From JANPLG01 sp964609085 (GTDB taxonomy: Bacteria > Armatimonadota > SYMT01), in assembly GCA_964609085.1 (NCBI GenBank), contig CAZSRZ010000039.1, forward strand, positions 1 through 42,764: 42,764 bases of DNA, in the 5' to 3' direction. The notes below the pieces were generated by a model. It made no database searches. It was not told the origin of the DNA and was given only the letters and a program-made list of their open reading frames with translations. Below, in pieces: positions 17,203-25,883 of this stretch; positions within the stretch are counted from its first letter, which is position 1, and every line of letters begins with the position of its first letter. The position numbers and the translations under genes were made by a program.

Positions 17203-17691
17203 CTACTCCGGCCGCGCCGGCTTCGGCGGCACCTTCGTCCACTCCACCGGCAGTTCCGACTTCGGCACGGCAACCAGGCAGTACGGTGCCGTCAGCACCT
17301 GAATGAGGATGGCGTCGGGAGCGGGCGACTTCTCCTCGACGCTCACGATCAACTTTCCGCCCAGCGCTTCTACCTTCGGGACGGAGACGGAGTAGCCGCC
17401 CGTGTTCCGTTGTCCCATGAAGACGACCAGCACCATCTCCTTGCGGAAGTCCACGGGTGGCGGTGGGCCCGGCTTATTACCCACCGGGGAGCCGCGGAAC
17501 AACTGGTTCCAGGCGGCCTCGTAACTGGCCTGGTCGCGGGCGACGATGTTCTTTGCGACGGTTACCGGTGAGTGCGTGCCCCGGCGGAGCACGCGCGGAT
17601 AGCTGGGCACCGCGGGATCAGCCACCGCTCTGCCGCCGCAAGCCGCCGCTGCAGCGGCACAAAGCAGTCCAACGAAATCTCGACGGTTCAT
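17203..17691 (-). CDS. PrcB_C-domain lipoprotein
   Basis: The 162-residue protein starts with a twin-arginine-like signal (NRRDFVGLL) running into AAAAAC-GG, which could be a lipobox. The mature part has the PrcB C-terminal domain signature GQRNTGGYSVSVP, within about residues 45-150. In PrcB of oral spirochaetes this domain belongs to a dentilisin protease complex; elsewhere its role is unknown. An earlier in-frame ATG at 17724 would hide the signal, so 17691 is preferred. The gene lies upstream of the S9 peptidase on the same strand, about 180 bases away, so a peptidase-accessory role is conceivable but unsupported. Confidence 0.75.
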   Translation of the reverse strand: MNRRDFVGLLCAAAAAACGGRAVADPAVPSYPRVLRRGTHSPVTVAKNIVARDQASYEAAWNQLFRGSPVGNKPGPPPPVDFRKEMVLVVFMGQRNTGGYSVSVPKVEALGGKLIVSVEEKSPAPDAILIQVLTAPYCLVAVPKSELPVEWTKVPPKPARPE

Positions 17692-17864
17692 GAGGCGGTC
17701 CCTCTCCGGTCCAAGGCATGCCACTCATGACTCCGCAGACCCCGGGAGGTTCCGCTCTTCGCGCCCGAGAGTCTTGCAGGCCTGTCCGAGTCGGGCGTCG
17801 AAGTTCTCCCCGTTCGCCCTCCATCGCCTGCTCACGCTCTGCCCCAGGACCTCGCGGATCTCTC

Positions 17865-19064
17865 ATGTCGACCACCATCACCAATGTCCGCGTCATCCTC
17901 ACAGCCCCCGAGGGCATTCGGCTGGTGGTGGTACGCGTCGATACGAGCGATCCGGGTCTCTACGGCCTCGGGTGCGCCACGTTTACCCAACGACCCCTGG
18001 CAGTGGTGGCCGCTGTCGAGGAGTACCTCAAGCCGTTCGTGATCGGACGCAGCGTCCGGGACGTCGAGGACATCTGGCAGGCAGCGTTCGTCTCTTCCTA
18101 CTGGCGAAACGGACCCGTGCTCAACAACGCCCTCAGCGGGGTTGATCAGGCACTGTGGGACATCAAGGGGAAACAGGCCGGGATGCCGGTCTACGCGTTG
18201 CTCGGCGGGATGTCCCGGGATCGCGTGCCGCTCTACACGCACGCCTCCGGTCGGGATTCCCACGAGGCCGAAGACAAGGTGCGCGCGGCGATGGCTGAAG
18301 GCTACCGCTACGTCCGGGCGCAGGTGGCCGTGCCGCCCTACAGCACCTATGGTGCTCGGGTGAATCCGGGAGAGCCGGCCAGGTGGGAGCCCACGCCGTA
18401 CGTGCTGGCGGCTGAGGCGCTCTTCGCTCACCTGCGGTGCACCGTCGGCTATCAGGTGGAGTTGTTGCACGACGTCCACGAGCGCATCCCGCCGATCCAG
18501 GCGATCCACCTGGCGCGCCGGCTGGAGCCGTTCGCACTCTTCTTTTACGAGGACCCATTCGCACCCGAAGACGTCGGCTACTTCCCGCTGCTCCGCCAAC
18601 AGTCTTCCATTCCGGTCGCGATGGGGGAGCTCTTCTCCAACGTCACCGAGTACCTGCCTCTGATTCAGGACCGCCTCATCGACTTCATTCGCGTCCACGT
18701 CTCCACCATCGGCGGTCTCAGCCCCGCACGCAAACTGGCATCGCTGTGCGAGTATTTCGGTGTGCGCACGGCTTGGCACGGCCCGGGAGACGTCTCGCCA
18801 GTTGGGCATGCTGCGAACATGCACCTGGATCTGGCGTGCTACAACTTCGGCATTCAGGAGCTCTCTCGAATCGGAGAAACCACTCGGGAGGTCTTCCCGG
18901 GCACTCCGGAGGTTCGCGACGGCTGCATGTGGCCGAGCGATCGCCCTGGACTAGGGGTCGATCTCGACGAGGCGCTGGCAGCTCGCTATCCCTTCCCCGA
19001 GCACGCACTCAACGGTGCCTGGCCGGAGATCCGGCGTTGGGACGGCACCGTAATCCGACCGTAG
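17865..19064 (+). CDS. Enolase-superfamily dehydratase (ManD/RspA-type)
   Basis: The 399-residue enzyme matches the D-mannonate dehydratase (ManD) branch of the enolase superfamily in length and motifs. The barrel carries LLHDVHERIPP (metal Asp and catalytic His), FYEDPFAPED (metal Glu), AMGELFSN (metal Glu) and TAWHGPGDVSPVGHAANMHL (catalytic His). The capping domain starts VRVILTAPEGIRLVVVRV. ManD makes 2-keto-3-deoxy-gluconate from D-mannonate in uronate catabolism, but many homologues are weakly active or use other sugar acids, so substrate is uncertain. The ATG at 17865 matches the family start; an earlier ATG at 17718 adds an unconserved basic stretch. No other uronate genes are adjacent. 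Confidence 0.88.
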   Translation: MSTTITNVRVILTAPEGIRLVVVRVDTSDPGLYGLGCATFTQRPLAVVAAVEEYLKPFVIGRSVRDVEDIWQAAFVSSYWRNGPVLNNALSGVDQALWDIKGKQAGMPVYALLGGMSRDRVPLYTHASGRDSHEAEDKVRAAMAEGYRYVRAQVAVPPYSTYGARVNPGEPARWEPTPYVLAAEALFAHLRCTVGYQVELLHDVHERIPPIQAIHLARRLEPFALFFYEDPFAPEDVGYFPLLRQQSSIPVAMGELFSNVTEYLPLIQDRLIDFIRVHVSTIGGLSPARKLASLCEYFGVRTAWHGPGDVSPVGHAANMHLDLACYNFGIQELSRIGETTREVFPGTPEVRDGCMWPSDRPGLGVDLDEALAARYPFPEHALNGAWPEIRRWDGTVIRP

Positions 19065-19071
19065 CCGCGGT

Positions 19072-20481
19072 TCAGAAGAGCTCTGGGATGGGTCGGCCGT
19101 TGGGCGTAAAGTCGATCGGCGTATCCCCCGGGCCCCGAAGGGTGCGGCCCGTCTGGATCCCCAGCTTGCGATAGACCGTCTCCGCGTAGTCTTCAGGGGT
19201 ATGCGGCTGGTCCGTCACCTCACCACCCACCCGGTCGGTCGCGCCGATCACCTGGCCACCGGGTACGCCAGCACCGGCGAAGACGATTGAGTAGGCGTTG
19301 GTCCAGTGGTCGCGCCCCTGACATTTGTTTAACACCGGCGTGCGGCCGAATTCGGTCACGAAGCAGACCAGGGTCTCCTTCAAGAGGCCGCGCTGATCCA
19401 TGTCCTCGATCAGCGCGCTGAAGCCCTGATCCACGCTGCCCATCATCGGCCAGGTGGCGATCCCATACCGGCCCTCGCCACCACACTTGTCGCGGATCGA
19501 GCCGCACGATCCGTTGGTGTAGATCAGGTCGTGGTGGTCCCAGTTCAGGTTGGCGCCGTCCACCTTCACGCCGCTCTCGGGCCAGCGGACGTCGACGGTC
19601 ACAAAGCGCACTCCGGCCTCGATCAGCTTTCGACCGAGCAGGTAGCAATGCCCCCGATGGCCGAGGCCGTACCGCTCCCGGACGCTGAGAGGCTCCGCCC
19701 CCAGGTTGAAGGCCGCGCGGGCCGCCGGGCTGGTGATGGCGCTGAACGCTTGCTCGTACGAGGTGCGGGCGGCCTCGATGTCCCCGCTGCGCACTGCATT
19801 CGCAAACGGGCCGTCTACTCCCGCCAGCAGATTCCTGCGGCGCGATATTCGGTCGGGCCCCAGGGCTGGAGTCAATCCGGTGACGCTCCACTTCGGGTCC
19901 GAGAGGTCATTGCCCTGGGTCTTGAACACGGCCCGGCTGGCCGGAAGGAAGCCGTGCGAGGTGTTATAGGCCTGCTCACTGTTGCCCGGGATCATGATGT
20001 AGGGCGGCAGGAAGGCGCTCTCCGTGCCGATGACCTCGGCGACCACCGCGCCCAGGTCCGGGTAGTTGATCGGGCCGTTGGGATTGTTGCCGCGCAGGGC
20101 GTAGGCGGTGCCGGCGGGATGGTCGCCGACCGTGTGGTGCATCCCGCGGACGACGGCAAGCCGGTCGGCGACACGCGCCGTCTTCGTGAGCAGCTCGGTG
20201 AACTCCATCCCGGGAACCACGGTCTTGATGGGCTTGAAAGGCGTGCGATGTTCGCTCACCTGCTCCGGCTTGGGATCCCAGGTGTCCATGTGGCTCATGC
20301 CGCCCTGCTCCAGGATCACCAGCACGTTGCGAGCCTGCGCATCGCGAGAGGCCGCCGAGGCCCGCTCTAGGTGCACCAGATCCGCAATGCCAAGTCCGAG
20401 CACGCCGAAAGCCGTCTTGCGCACGAAACCTCGTCGTGCGTAGAAGCGCTGCTCGGGGGTAAACGGGTCGGACGGTCGCAT
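19072..20481 (-). CDS. DUF1501 protein (alkaline-phosphatase-like fold, exported)
   Basis: The 469-residue protein belongs to DUF1501, distantly related to sulfatases. A twin-arginine-like region (YARRGFVRKTAFGVLGLGIADL) suggests Tat export. Typical conserved segments are NVLVILEQGGMSHMDTWDPKP, VRGMHHTVGDHPAGTAY, WDHHDLIYTNGSCG and VTEFGRTPVLN. These proteins are usually encoded beside PSCyt1/DUF1549/DUF1553 proteins, one of which starts at the far end of this window (42316), but no partner is adjacent here. Function is not established. The stop is seven bases from the convergent ManD-like stop. Confidence 0.9.
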   Translation of the reverse strand: MRPSDPFTPEQRFYARRGFVRKTAFGVLGLGIADLVHLERASAASRDAQARNVLVILEQGGMSHMDTWDPKPEQVSEHRTPFKPIKTVVPGMEFTELLTKTARVADRLAVVRGMHHTVGDHPAGTAYALRGNNPNGPINYPDLGAVVAEVIGTESAFLPPYIMIPGNSEQAYNTSHGFLPASRAVFKTQGNDLSDPKWSVTGLTPALGPDRISRRRNLLAGVDGPFANAVRSGDIEAARTSYEQAFSAITSPAARAAFNLGAEPLSVRERYGLGHRGHCYLLGRKLIEAGVRFVTVDVRWPESGVKVDGANLNWDHHDLIYTNGSCGSIRDKCGGEGRYGIATWPMMGSVDQGFSALIEDMDQRGLLKETLVCFVTEFGRTPVLNKCQGRDHWTNAYSIVFAGAGVPGGQVIGATDRVGGEVTDQPHTPEDYAETVYRKLGIQTGRTLRGPGDTPIDFTPNGRPIPELF

Positions 20482-20822
20482 GGGTCTCTGCTCAGATTCC
20501 GTACGGGCGAAGTCGCCCTCCCCATTCGAGCCGGGCGAGCGGATGAAGTGACGACATTCTGGCGTCCGCAGGCGTCAACTCGGTCCTACCCAGTCGCAAT
20601 CCGACTTTTTTTCGTCCCGACTGGGCCTTGTCACGCTGGTGTCACACCCCATCTGAATACTGAAAGTGCGAGCCAACGGCTCGCGTGGATCCACATGATC
20701 GTCCGATTGGGCGCGATTCGATCGCCCGGGACGGGACACGCACGGGCCGTCGAAGCAAGCTCCTGGTCTTCGGCGGCCCAGTGTTCTTTCCGGGGTCCCC
20801 ATTCGGCACGCGCCCCCCGGCG
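20482..20822. other. Intergenic region with three hairpin-forming repeats
   Basis: The 341 bases lie between the end of gcvPB and the start of the DUF1501 gene, both on the minus strand. They hold the nested inverted repeat at 20589-20625, a seven-pair hairpin GCGAGCC-AAC-GGCTCGC at 20668-20684, and a small hairpin GGGCG-AAGT-CGCCC at 20505-20518 near the DUF1501 start. No protein-coding frame is convincing. A TTGACG on the minus strand near 20575 could be a -35 element, but no good -10 follows it. Confidence 0.5.
20589..20625 (+). terminator. Nested inverted repeat with a T-run
   Basis: The outer arms CCCAGTCG (20589-20596) and CGACTGGG (20618-20625) are perfect complements. Inside, AGTCG (20592-20596) can instead pair with CGACT (20602-20606), which is followed at once by seven T residues: a textbook intrinsic terminator on the plus strand. 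The two pairings share an arm and exclude each other. On the minus strand it lies about 200 bases beyond gcvPB, where the outer stem could end the glycine-cleavage transcript. Confidence 0.45.
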
Positions 20823-22283
20823 TCACTCCGGCAGCGGGCAGCATCGGTAGGCCAGCATCGGATCGCGCGCGGCGCCGACCTCGTTCAGCCTCCCCACCGG
20901 CGTGTCGTGCGGCGCGGAGTGCACGATTTCGGGGTTCTCCTCAACTTCCGTCGCGATCTGACGCATCGCTGCAGAGAACCGATCCAGCGTCTCCGGGGTC
21001 TCGGTCTCCGTGGGCTCAATCATCATCGCTTCCTTCACGATGAGAGGGAAGTAGATCGTCGGCGGGTAGAAGCCGAAGTCCATCAACCGCTTGGCCACAT
21101 CCAGCGCGGAGCAGCCGGCCGCCTTCTGCCGCTCGGCGGAGAGGACGAACTCATGCATGCAGCGCGTGCCGTTCGGGAAGGAGTAGTGGTCGGCCAACTG
21201 GTGGGCGATGTAGTTCGCATTGAGCACCGCCAGTTCGCTGACGGTTCGCAGGCCCTCTGCTCCCTGGCTGCGGATGTAGGCGTAGGCGCGGGCCGCAATC
21301 CCGGCGTTGCCGTGGAACCCGTGGACCTTGCCGATCGAGAGCGGCAGGTCGTGCTCCCACCGATAGCGGCCCTCTTCGTTCACGATCACCGGGCCCGGCA
21401 GGTAAGGCGCCAGAAACTCCTTCACCGCCACGGCTCCGCAGCCTGGGCCGCCGCCGCCGTGCGGCGTGGACATGGTCTTGTGCAGATTGAAGTGCTGCAC
21501 ATCAAATCCCATCTCTCCGGGTTTGGTGATCCCCAGGACCGCATTCATGTTGGCGCCGTCCATGTAGACGAGGCCGCCGGCCCCGTGAACTGCCTCGCTG
21601 ATTCCGAGGATTTCGTCCTCAAACAGGCCGAGGGTGTTCGGATTCGTCAGCATGATCCCCGCGGTGTTTGGTCCGACGGCGGCCTTCACGACCTCCAGAT
21701 CCACGCGCCCTCGCTGGTTGGACTTGAGGGAGAGGATCTTGAATCCGCACCTCGCCGCGGTGGCGGGGTTGGTGCCGTGCGCCGAGTCGGGCACGATGAT
21801 CGTGTCGCGCTCGGGTTCGCCGCGGTGGAGATGGTAGGCCCGGATGATGAGGAGACCGGTGAACTCTCCGGCCGCCCCTGCCGCCGGCTGGAGCGTGGCC
21901 CGGTCCATCCCGGCGATCTCGGCGAGGAAGCCCTCCAGGCCATGCATCAGCGCCAGCATCCCCTGGATCTGAGCCTCGTCCTGGTAGGGGTGGCAGCCGC
22001 TGATCCCCGGCAATCGGACGACTTCCTCGTTGATGCGCGGGTTGTACTTCATCGTGCAGGAGCCCAGCGGATACAGGTCCAGATCGATGGCGTGGTTGAG
22101 CTGGGAGAGGCGCGTGAAGTGGCGGAGCACCTGCAACTCTCCGACCTCGGGCAAGGGGGGGGCGTCGATCAGAGCGATCCCCGGCAGGAGGCGCGCTGGG
22201 TGCTGCTCCGGCACGTCCAGCGGAGGGAGCGCGTACCCGACGCGACCGGCCTGGGACTGTTCGTAGAGGATGGGGACGTTCAT
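20823..22283 (-). CDS. gcvPB: Glycine dehydrogenase (decarboxylating) subunit 2, P-protein beta half
   Basis: The 486-residue subunit carries the PLP-binding region FNLHKTMSTPHGGGGPGCG, with the Lys that forms the Schiff base, and the family start SQAGRVGYALPPLDVPE. With GcvPA it forms the heterotetrameric P-protein that decarboxylates glycine and loads the aminomethyl group on lipoyl-GcvH. The ATG at 22283 is chosen because homologues begin there; an in-frame ATG at 22343 lies inside the end of gcvPA. It follows gcvPA after 19 bases in the same operon. Confidence 0.97.
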   Translation of the reverse strand: MNVPILYEQSQAGRVGYALPPLDVPEQHPARLLPGIALIDAPPLPEVGELQVLRHFTRLSQLNHAIDLDLYPLGSCTMKYNPRINEEVVRLPGISGCHPYQDEAQIQGMLALMHGLEGFLAEIAGMDRATLQPAAGAAGEFTGLLIIRAYHLHRGEPERDTIIVPDSAHGTNPATAARCGFKILSLKSNQRGRVDLEVVKAAVGPNTAGIMLTNPNTLGLFEDEILGISEAVHGAGGLVYMDGANMNAVLGITKPGEMGFDVQHFNLHKTMSTPHGGGGPGCGAVAVKEFLAPYLPGPVIVNEEGRYRWEHDLPLSIGKVHGFHGNAGIAARAYAYIRSQGAEGLRTVSELAVLNANYIAHQLADHYSFPNGTRCMHEFVLSAERQKAAGCSALDVAKRLMDFGFYPPTIYFPLIVKEAMMIEPTETETPETLDRFSAAMRQIATEVEENPEIVHSAPHDTPVGRLNEVGAARDPMLAYRCCPLPE

Positions 22284-22302
22284 TCGGTCGGATCCACGGG
22301 CA

Positions 22303-23646
22303 TCAGTATCGGAGTGCGGCGAGCGCCGCGGCAAAGGAATCAATTTCGGCCCGGGTGCGCTTCTCGGTTACGGCCACCAGCAGGCAGTTCTCCCACTCAG
22401 GTCCGAACCGTCCCATGGGAAGTCCGGCAACGATCCCCTTCGGGACGAGCTCCCGGGCGATCCCAGAGGCATCGCGCGGGCACTGCAGCAGGAACTCGTG
22501 GAAGAAAGGAGCTGGGAACCGCAAGCTGAACCCCGGTATGGCCGTCAACCTTTGCGCAGCGTAGTGGGCCTTCTGGAGGCACTGGTCGGCCACCTCCGCC
22601 AGTCCGGCGCTGCCGAGCAGCGACATGTAGACCGTTGACGCCAGCATCATCAGTCCCTGGTTGGTGCAGATGTTGCTGGTTGCCCGCTCCCGGCGGATGT
22701 GCTGTTCGCGAGTTTGCAGGGTCAGCACGTACCCAATGCGCCCCTCAGTGTCCGTGGTCCGTGAAACCAGGCGACCGGGGAGCTGCCGGACGTACTTCTC
22801 ACGGGCTGCAAAGAACCCGCAAAGCGGTCCTCCGAAGTTCAACCCGAGTCCGAATGGCTGGGTGTCCCCGACGACGATGTCCGCTCCCTGCGAGCCCGGA
22901 GACGCCAGGATGCCCAGGCATGTGGGATTGGCGCTGACGACGACCAGCGCACCCGAGCTGTGCGCAGCCGCCGCCAATCCGGTCAGCTCGTGGACGGTGC
23001 CGTGGAAGCCCGGCTGCTGCACGGCCACCACCGCCGTGCCGGCATGCACCCCCGTCTGGAGCCAACTGGGATCGACCTGGCCGTCGGGAAGAGGTGCCTC
23101 AATGACCGCGATGCCGAGGCCTTCGACGTAGGTCCGCACCACGCGAACCCACTCCGGATGGACACCGATCAGGACGGCCTCGTCCCGGTGGGTGGTGCCG
23201 CAGGCCAGGATCACAGCCTCTGCCAGGGCCGATGCGCCGTCGTACATCGACGCGTTGGCGACGTCCATTCCCGTCAGGTTGCAGATCATCGACTGGAATT
23301 CGTAGATGGCCTGCAGAGTGCCCTGACTCATCTCCGGCTGGTACGGCGTGTAGGCAGTGAGGAACTCTCCCCGCTGGATGATCACATCGATGAGAGAGGG
23401 AACATAGTGGTCGTAGATCCCAGCGCCGAGGAAATTCGCCATGCCCGCAGCCGGTAGGTTGCGTGCGGCAAGGTCGGCGAAGTGGCGTCGGAGGTCCAAC
23501 TCGGAGAGTGCGCCCGGCAGCGAGAGCGGGCGATCCAGCAGCAGGGGAAGCGGAATCTGCTCTTCGAAGAGCTGCTCGATTCGCTGGAGCCCCAGCGCTT
23601 GCAGCATCGATGAAATCTGGTCGCGAGTGTGCGGTGTGTAAGCCAT
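22303..23646 (-). CDS. gcvPA: Glycine dehydrogenase (decarboxylating) subunit 1, P-protein alpha half
   Basis: The 447-residue subunit shows the family start MAYTPHTRDQISSML, the segment FLGAGIYDHYVPSLID and YTPYQPEMSQGTLQAIYEFQ, all diagnostic of GcvPA. It lacks the PLP Lys, which is supplied by GcvPB. The split P-protein is the bacterial type found in Firmicutes, Thermotogae, Armatimonadota and others, in contrast to the fused proteobacterial form. It follows gcvT by 35 bases and precedes gcvPB by 19, so the three are one operon. Confidence 0.97.
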   Translation of the reverse strand: MAYTPHTRDQISSMLQALGLQRIEQLFEEQIPLPLLLDRPLSLPGALSELDLRRHFADLAARNLPAAGMANFLGAGIYDHYVPSLIDVIIQRGEFLTAYTPYQPEMSQGTLQAIYEFQSMICNLTGMDVANASMYDGASALAEAVILACGTTHRDEAVLIGVHPEWVRVVRTYVEGLGIAVIEAPLPDGQVDPSWLQTGVHAGTAVVAVQQPGFHGTVHELTGLAAAAHSSGALVVVSANPTCLGILASPGSQGADIVVGDTQPFGLGLNFGGPLCGFFAAREKYVRQLPGRLVSRTTDTEGRIGYVLTLQTREQHIRRERATSNICTNQGLMMLASTVYMSLLGSAGLAEVADQCLQKAHYAAQRLTAIPGFSLRFPAPFFHEFLLQCPRDASGIARELVPKGIVAGLPMGRFGPEWENCLLVAVTEKRTRAEIDSFAAALAALRY

Positions 23647-23681
23647 CTGTGAGGGAAGCGAAGTTGCGGCCGGCCGGCCGA

Positions 23682-24779
23682 TCAGTGACGGGGTGCGCGG
23701 TAGAAAGGTAGGGCGACGACTTCCATCCGCTCCACGCGCTCGCGGATCGCGACATCGACCACCGTCCCTGGCTCGGAGAGCTCTGGCGGGACGTAGCCCA
23801 TGCCGATCGGTTTGGAGAGAGTCGGCGAGAAAGTGCCGCTGGTGACGAAGCCGACGTCTTCCCCCTGGTGGCGGATGACGTAGTGTTGGCGGGGCACTGC
23901 CCGGGAGAGGCTGGCGAGCCCGACCAGCACCAGGGCGGCACCGGCCGAAACATACTCAGCAAGCCGCGTGCGGCCCTCGAATTCGCCCTTCTCCATCTTT
24001 ACGGTCCACATCAGGCCGGCCGAAAGTGGGTTCACCTCTTCCCAGATCTCATGCCCATACAGCACGTTCCCGGCCTCCACACGCAGCACGTCGCGCGCCC
24101 CGAGGCCGGCCGGCTTCACCACGCCGACACCTCTTTCCAGGATGCTTGCCCACAGGCCGGCCACGTCCCCTTGAGTAAAGAGCTCGAAGCCATCCTCGCC
24201 GGTGTACCCGGTACGGGAGATCAGGCACTCCACCCCAGCCACTGTGCCCGCCGCGAAACCAAAGCGGCGCAACTCGTCCAGCGGGCCGTCCGTCAACGGC
24301 TGGAGGACGGCCTGCGCTTCCGGGCCCTGGAGTGCGATAAGTGCCGTGACCTCCGAGGAATCCTCGAGGTTAACACCAGGCAGACGCTTCCCGACGAGCC
24401 ACTCCCAGTCCTTGGTCGCGTTGCCTGCATTCACCACCACCAGGTACTCATCCGTCCCGAGACAGTAGACGAGGATGTCGTCGATGATGCCCGCCTCGGC
24501 ATCCAGCAGCAGCGAGTACTGTGCCCGTCCGGGTCGGAGCCGGGAGACATCGTTCGTGGTCAGGGCGTTGAGCCACGCCAGGGCGGCCGGGCCGGAGACG
24601 TGAAACTCCCCCATGTGCGACACATCGAAGAGCCCTGCGGCGTTGCGGACGGTCTCGACCTCGTCGATGACGCCAGTGTACTGCACCGGCATCTCCCAGC
24701 CGGCGAAGGGCACAATCCGAGCACCGGAGGCCACATGGGTGGCGTAGAGAGGTGTGCGCCGCAGTGCTGGCTCGGACAT
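23682..24779 (-). CDS. gcvT: Aminomethyltransferase, T-protein of the glycine cleavage system
   Basis: The 365-residue T-protein transfers the methylene group from lipoyl-bound aminomethyl to tetrahydrofolate and releases ammonia. Family motifs include PLYATHVASGARIVPFAGWEMPVQY, with the folate-site region FDVSHMGEFHVSG, ISRTGYTGEDGFEL, and the late GFVTSGTFSPTLSKPIGMGYV. The ATG at 24779 matches homologues. It is the first gene of a gcvT-gcvPA-gcvPB operon. The usual gcvH between gcvT and gcvPA is missing, so the lipoyl carrier must be encoded elsewhere. Confidence 0.97.
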   Translation of the reverse strand: MSEPALRRTPLYATHVASGARIVPFAGWEMPVQYTGVIDEVETVRNAAGLFDVSHMGEFHVSGPAALAWLNALTTNDVSRLRPGRAQYSLLLDAEAGIIDDILVYCLGTDEYLVVVNAGNATKDWEWLVGKRLPGVNLEDSSEVTALIALQGPEAQAVLQPLTDGPLDELRRFGFAAGTVAGVECLISRTGYTGEDGFELFTQGDVAGLWASILERGVGVVKPAGLGARDVLRVEAGNVLYGHEIWEEVNPLSAGLMWTVKMEKGEFEGRTRLAEYVSAGAALVLVGLASLSRAVPRQHYVIRHQGEDVGFVTSGTFSPTLSKPIGMGYVPPELSEPGTVVDVAIRERVERMEVVALPFYRAPRH

Positions 24780-24821
24780 CGTTGAAGTTACTTGGGCACG
24801 GGCGCCCGACGACGCCACGCC

Positions 24822-24827
24822 ATTATA
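24822..24827 (-). promoter_or_regulatory. Candidate -10 element for the gcv operon
   Basis: A perfect TATAAT reads on the minus strand 43 bases before the gcvT ATG, predicting a leader of about 35 nt. No clear -35 sits 16-18 bases upstream. The leader contains the palindrome CGGGCGCCCG and no recognisable Shine-Dalgarno sequence. It is too short for a glycine riboswitch. Confidence 0.45.
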
Positions 24828-24883
24828 GCCGAGCGCTCCCTCGCGCAGGCCGCACCGCCCGAGAACCCGAGAGTGCTGATCCC

Positions 24884-25738
24884 TCAGGCGCGCTCCGGTC
24901 CGCAAGACGCCTCTGCCGGTCGGACTTCCGCATGGGCTCTTGGGCGGACTTTCGGGTGCAGCGGCAGCGCATGCTCGTGCAGCGGCATCCGCTCAATCAA
25001 GCTGCACAGATTGTCGATGCACCTCGCGGCCTCCGCCAGGTCCCCCACCCGGAGTGCTTCCACCGCGGGGTCCAACGCGCTCCGACACCCCAGGTCCTTG
25101 GCTTCACCACCCAGGGCATAGTAGAGGGGGCAGACATGGCAGCGGGCTCCTGCCCTTTGCGGTTCCTCCGGATGAGCTTCGATGTGGACCAGCGCCTCTG
25201 CCCGCTCGCAGAACGCGAACATCGTCGCGACTCTGCGAAGGGCTTCCTTTGGCCCTGATTGGACCAGCCTGCTGATGTGTAGCCACCTGGCCAGCGTGCG
25301 GGTGCGGGCTTCTTCCCAATCCACGGGGGGCGGCAGTGGGTCCCCACCGCCCCGGATCGCCCGCTCCGCACTCTCCAGGGATGGGAAGACGGGGATCAGC
25401 CAGTCGATCCCCACGATCCGCAGGAGCGGCCCGGGGCCGTCCTCCGTGGCGACCAGGACCAGGCGGGAGCCGGCACTCCGCAGCACGCGACAGGCCTCCA
25501 GCAGAGAGACAAGGCCATCCACGTCGATGTCAATGCAGCCCGAAAGGTCCAGGGCCACCACAGCGTGCTGGCTGGGGGCCTCGGCGACGACCGCGGCTTC
25601 CAGAGAAGCGCCGCCCACCTGATGCAGCAAGCCCTGCACGCTAAGGACGGGGCCGAACTCGCCCGGTAGCTGCCGAATCGCCAGTTCGCCGCTCGTGCTT
25701 TCGCCCTGAGTCAACGGGTTCTCGTCAGCGCTGTTCAT
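24884..25738 (-). CDS. STAS-domain protein with Cys-rich C-terminal region
   Basis: The 284-residue protein has an N-terminal STAS domain of the anti-anti-sigma type (about residues 10-110; VVALDLSGCIDIDVDGLVSL with Asp/Cys instead of the usual Ser at the phosphorylation loop, then ACRVLRSAGSRLVLV). The C-terminal half is unfamiliar and carries RCHVCPLYYALGG, then LGC and CIDNLC, a possible metal-binding set. STAS proteins act as partners of anti-sigma kinases or as sensors. No kinase or sigma factor is adjacent. It is divergent from the gene at 25884, sharing a 145-base region. The ATG at 25738 is chosen because the longer frame runs into that intergenic region. Partner and signal are unknown. 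Confidence 0.7.
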   Translation of the reverse strand: MNSADENPLTQGESTSGELAIRQLPGEFGPVLSVQGLLHQVGGASLEAAVVAEAPSQHAVVALDLSGCIDIDVDGLVSLLEACRVLRSAGSRLVLVATEDGPGPLLRIVGIDWLIPVFPSLESAERAIRGGGDPLPPPVDWEEARTRTLARWLHISRLVQSGPKEALRRVATMFAFCERAEALVHIEAHPEEPQRAGARCHVCPLYYALGGEAKDLGCRSALDPAVEALRVGDLAEAARCIDNLCSLIERMPLHEHALPLHPKVRPRAHAEVRPAEASCGPERA

Positions 25739-25883
25739 CTCTTCGTGCTCCAGCCTCCGCTCGGAGATTACCCCGATGGCGCGTAGTAGCTTCACTCCGT
25801 TACGCGCCGGGCAACCTGAAGCTGAGAGTTGGGCTCGACATTGGACCGGCTGGCCTACTCGAGTTGCGAAAGCGAGAGACGTG

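Noticed and set aside
15856..17571. Long plus-strand open frame of 571 codons
   Set aside because: It is antisense to the S9 peptidase and PrcB genes, has Arg/Gly/Ala-skewed composition and no family resemblance. High GC content produces such shadows.
20685..22529. Long plus-strand open frame of 614 codons
   Set aside because: It lies opposite gcvPB and the end of gcvPA, which are unmistakable, and its product matches no family.
24780..24883. Glycine riboswitch before gcvT
   Set aside because: The predicted -10 leaves a leader of about 35 nt and no tandem aptamer motifs are visible. The space is too short for the known class.
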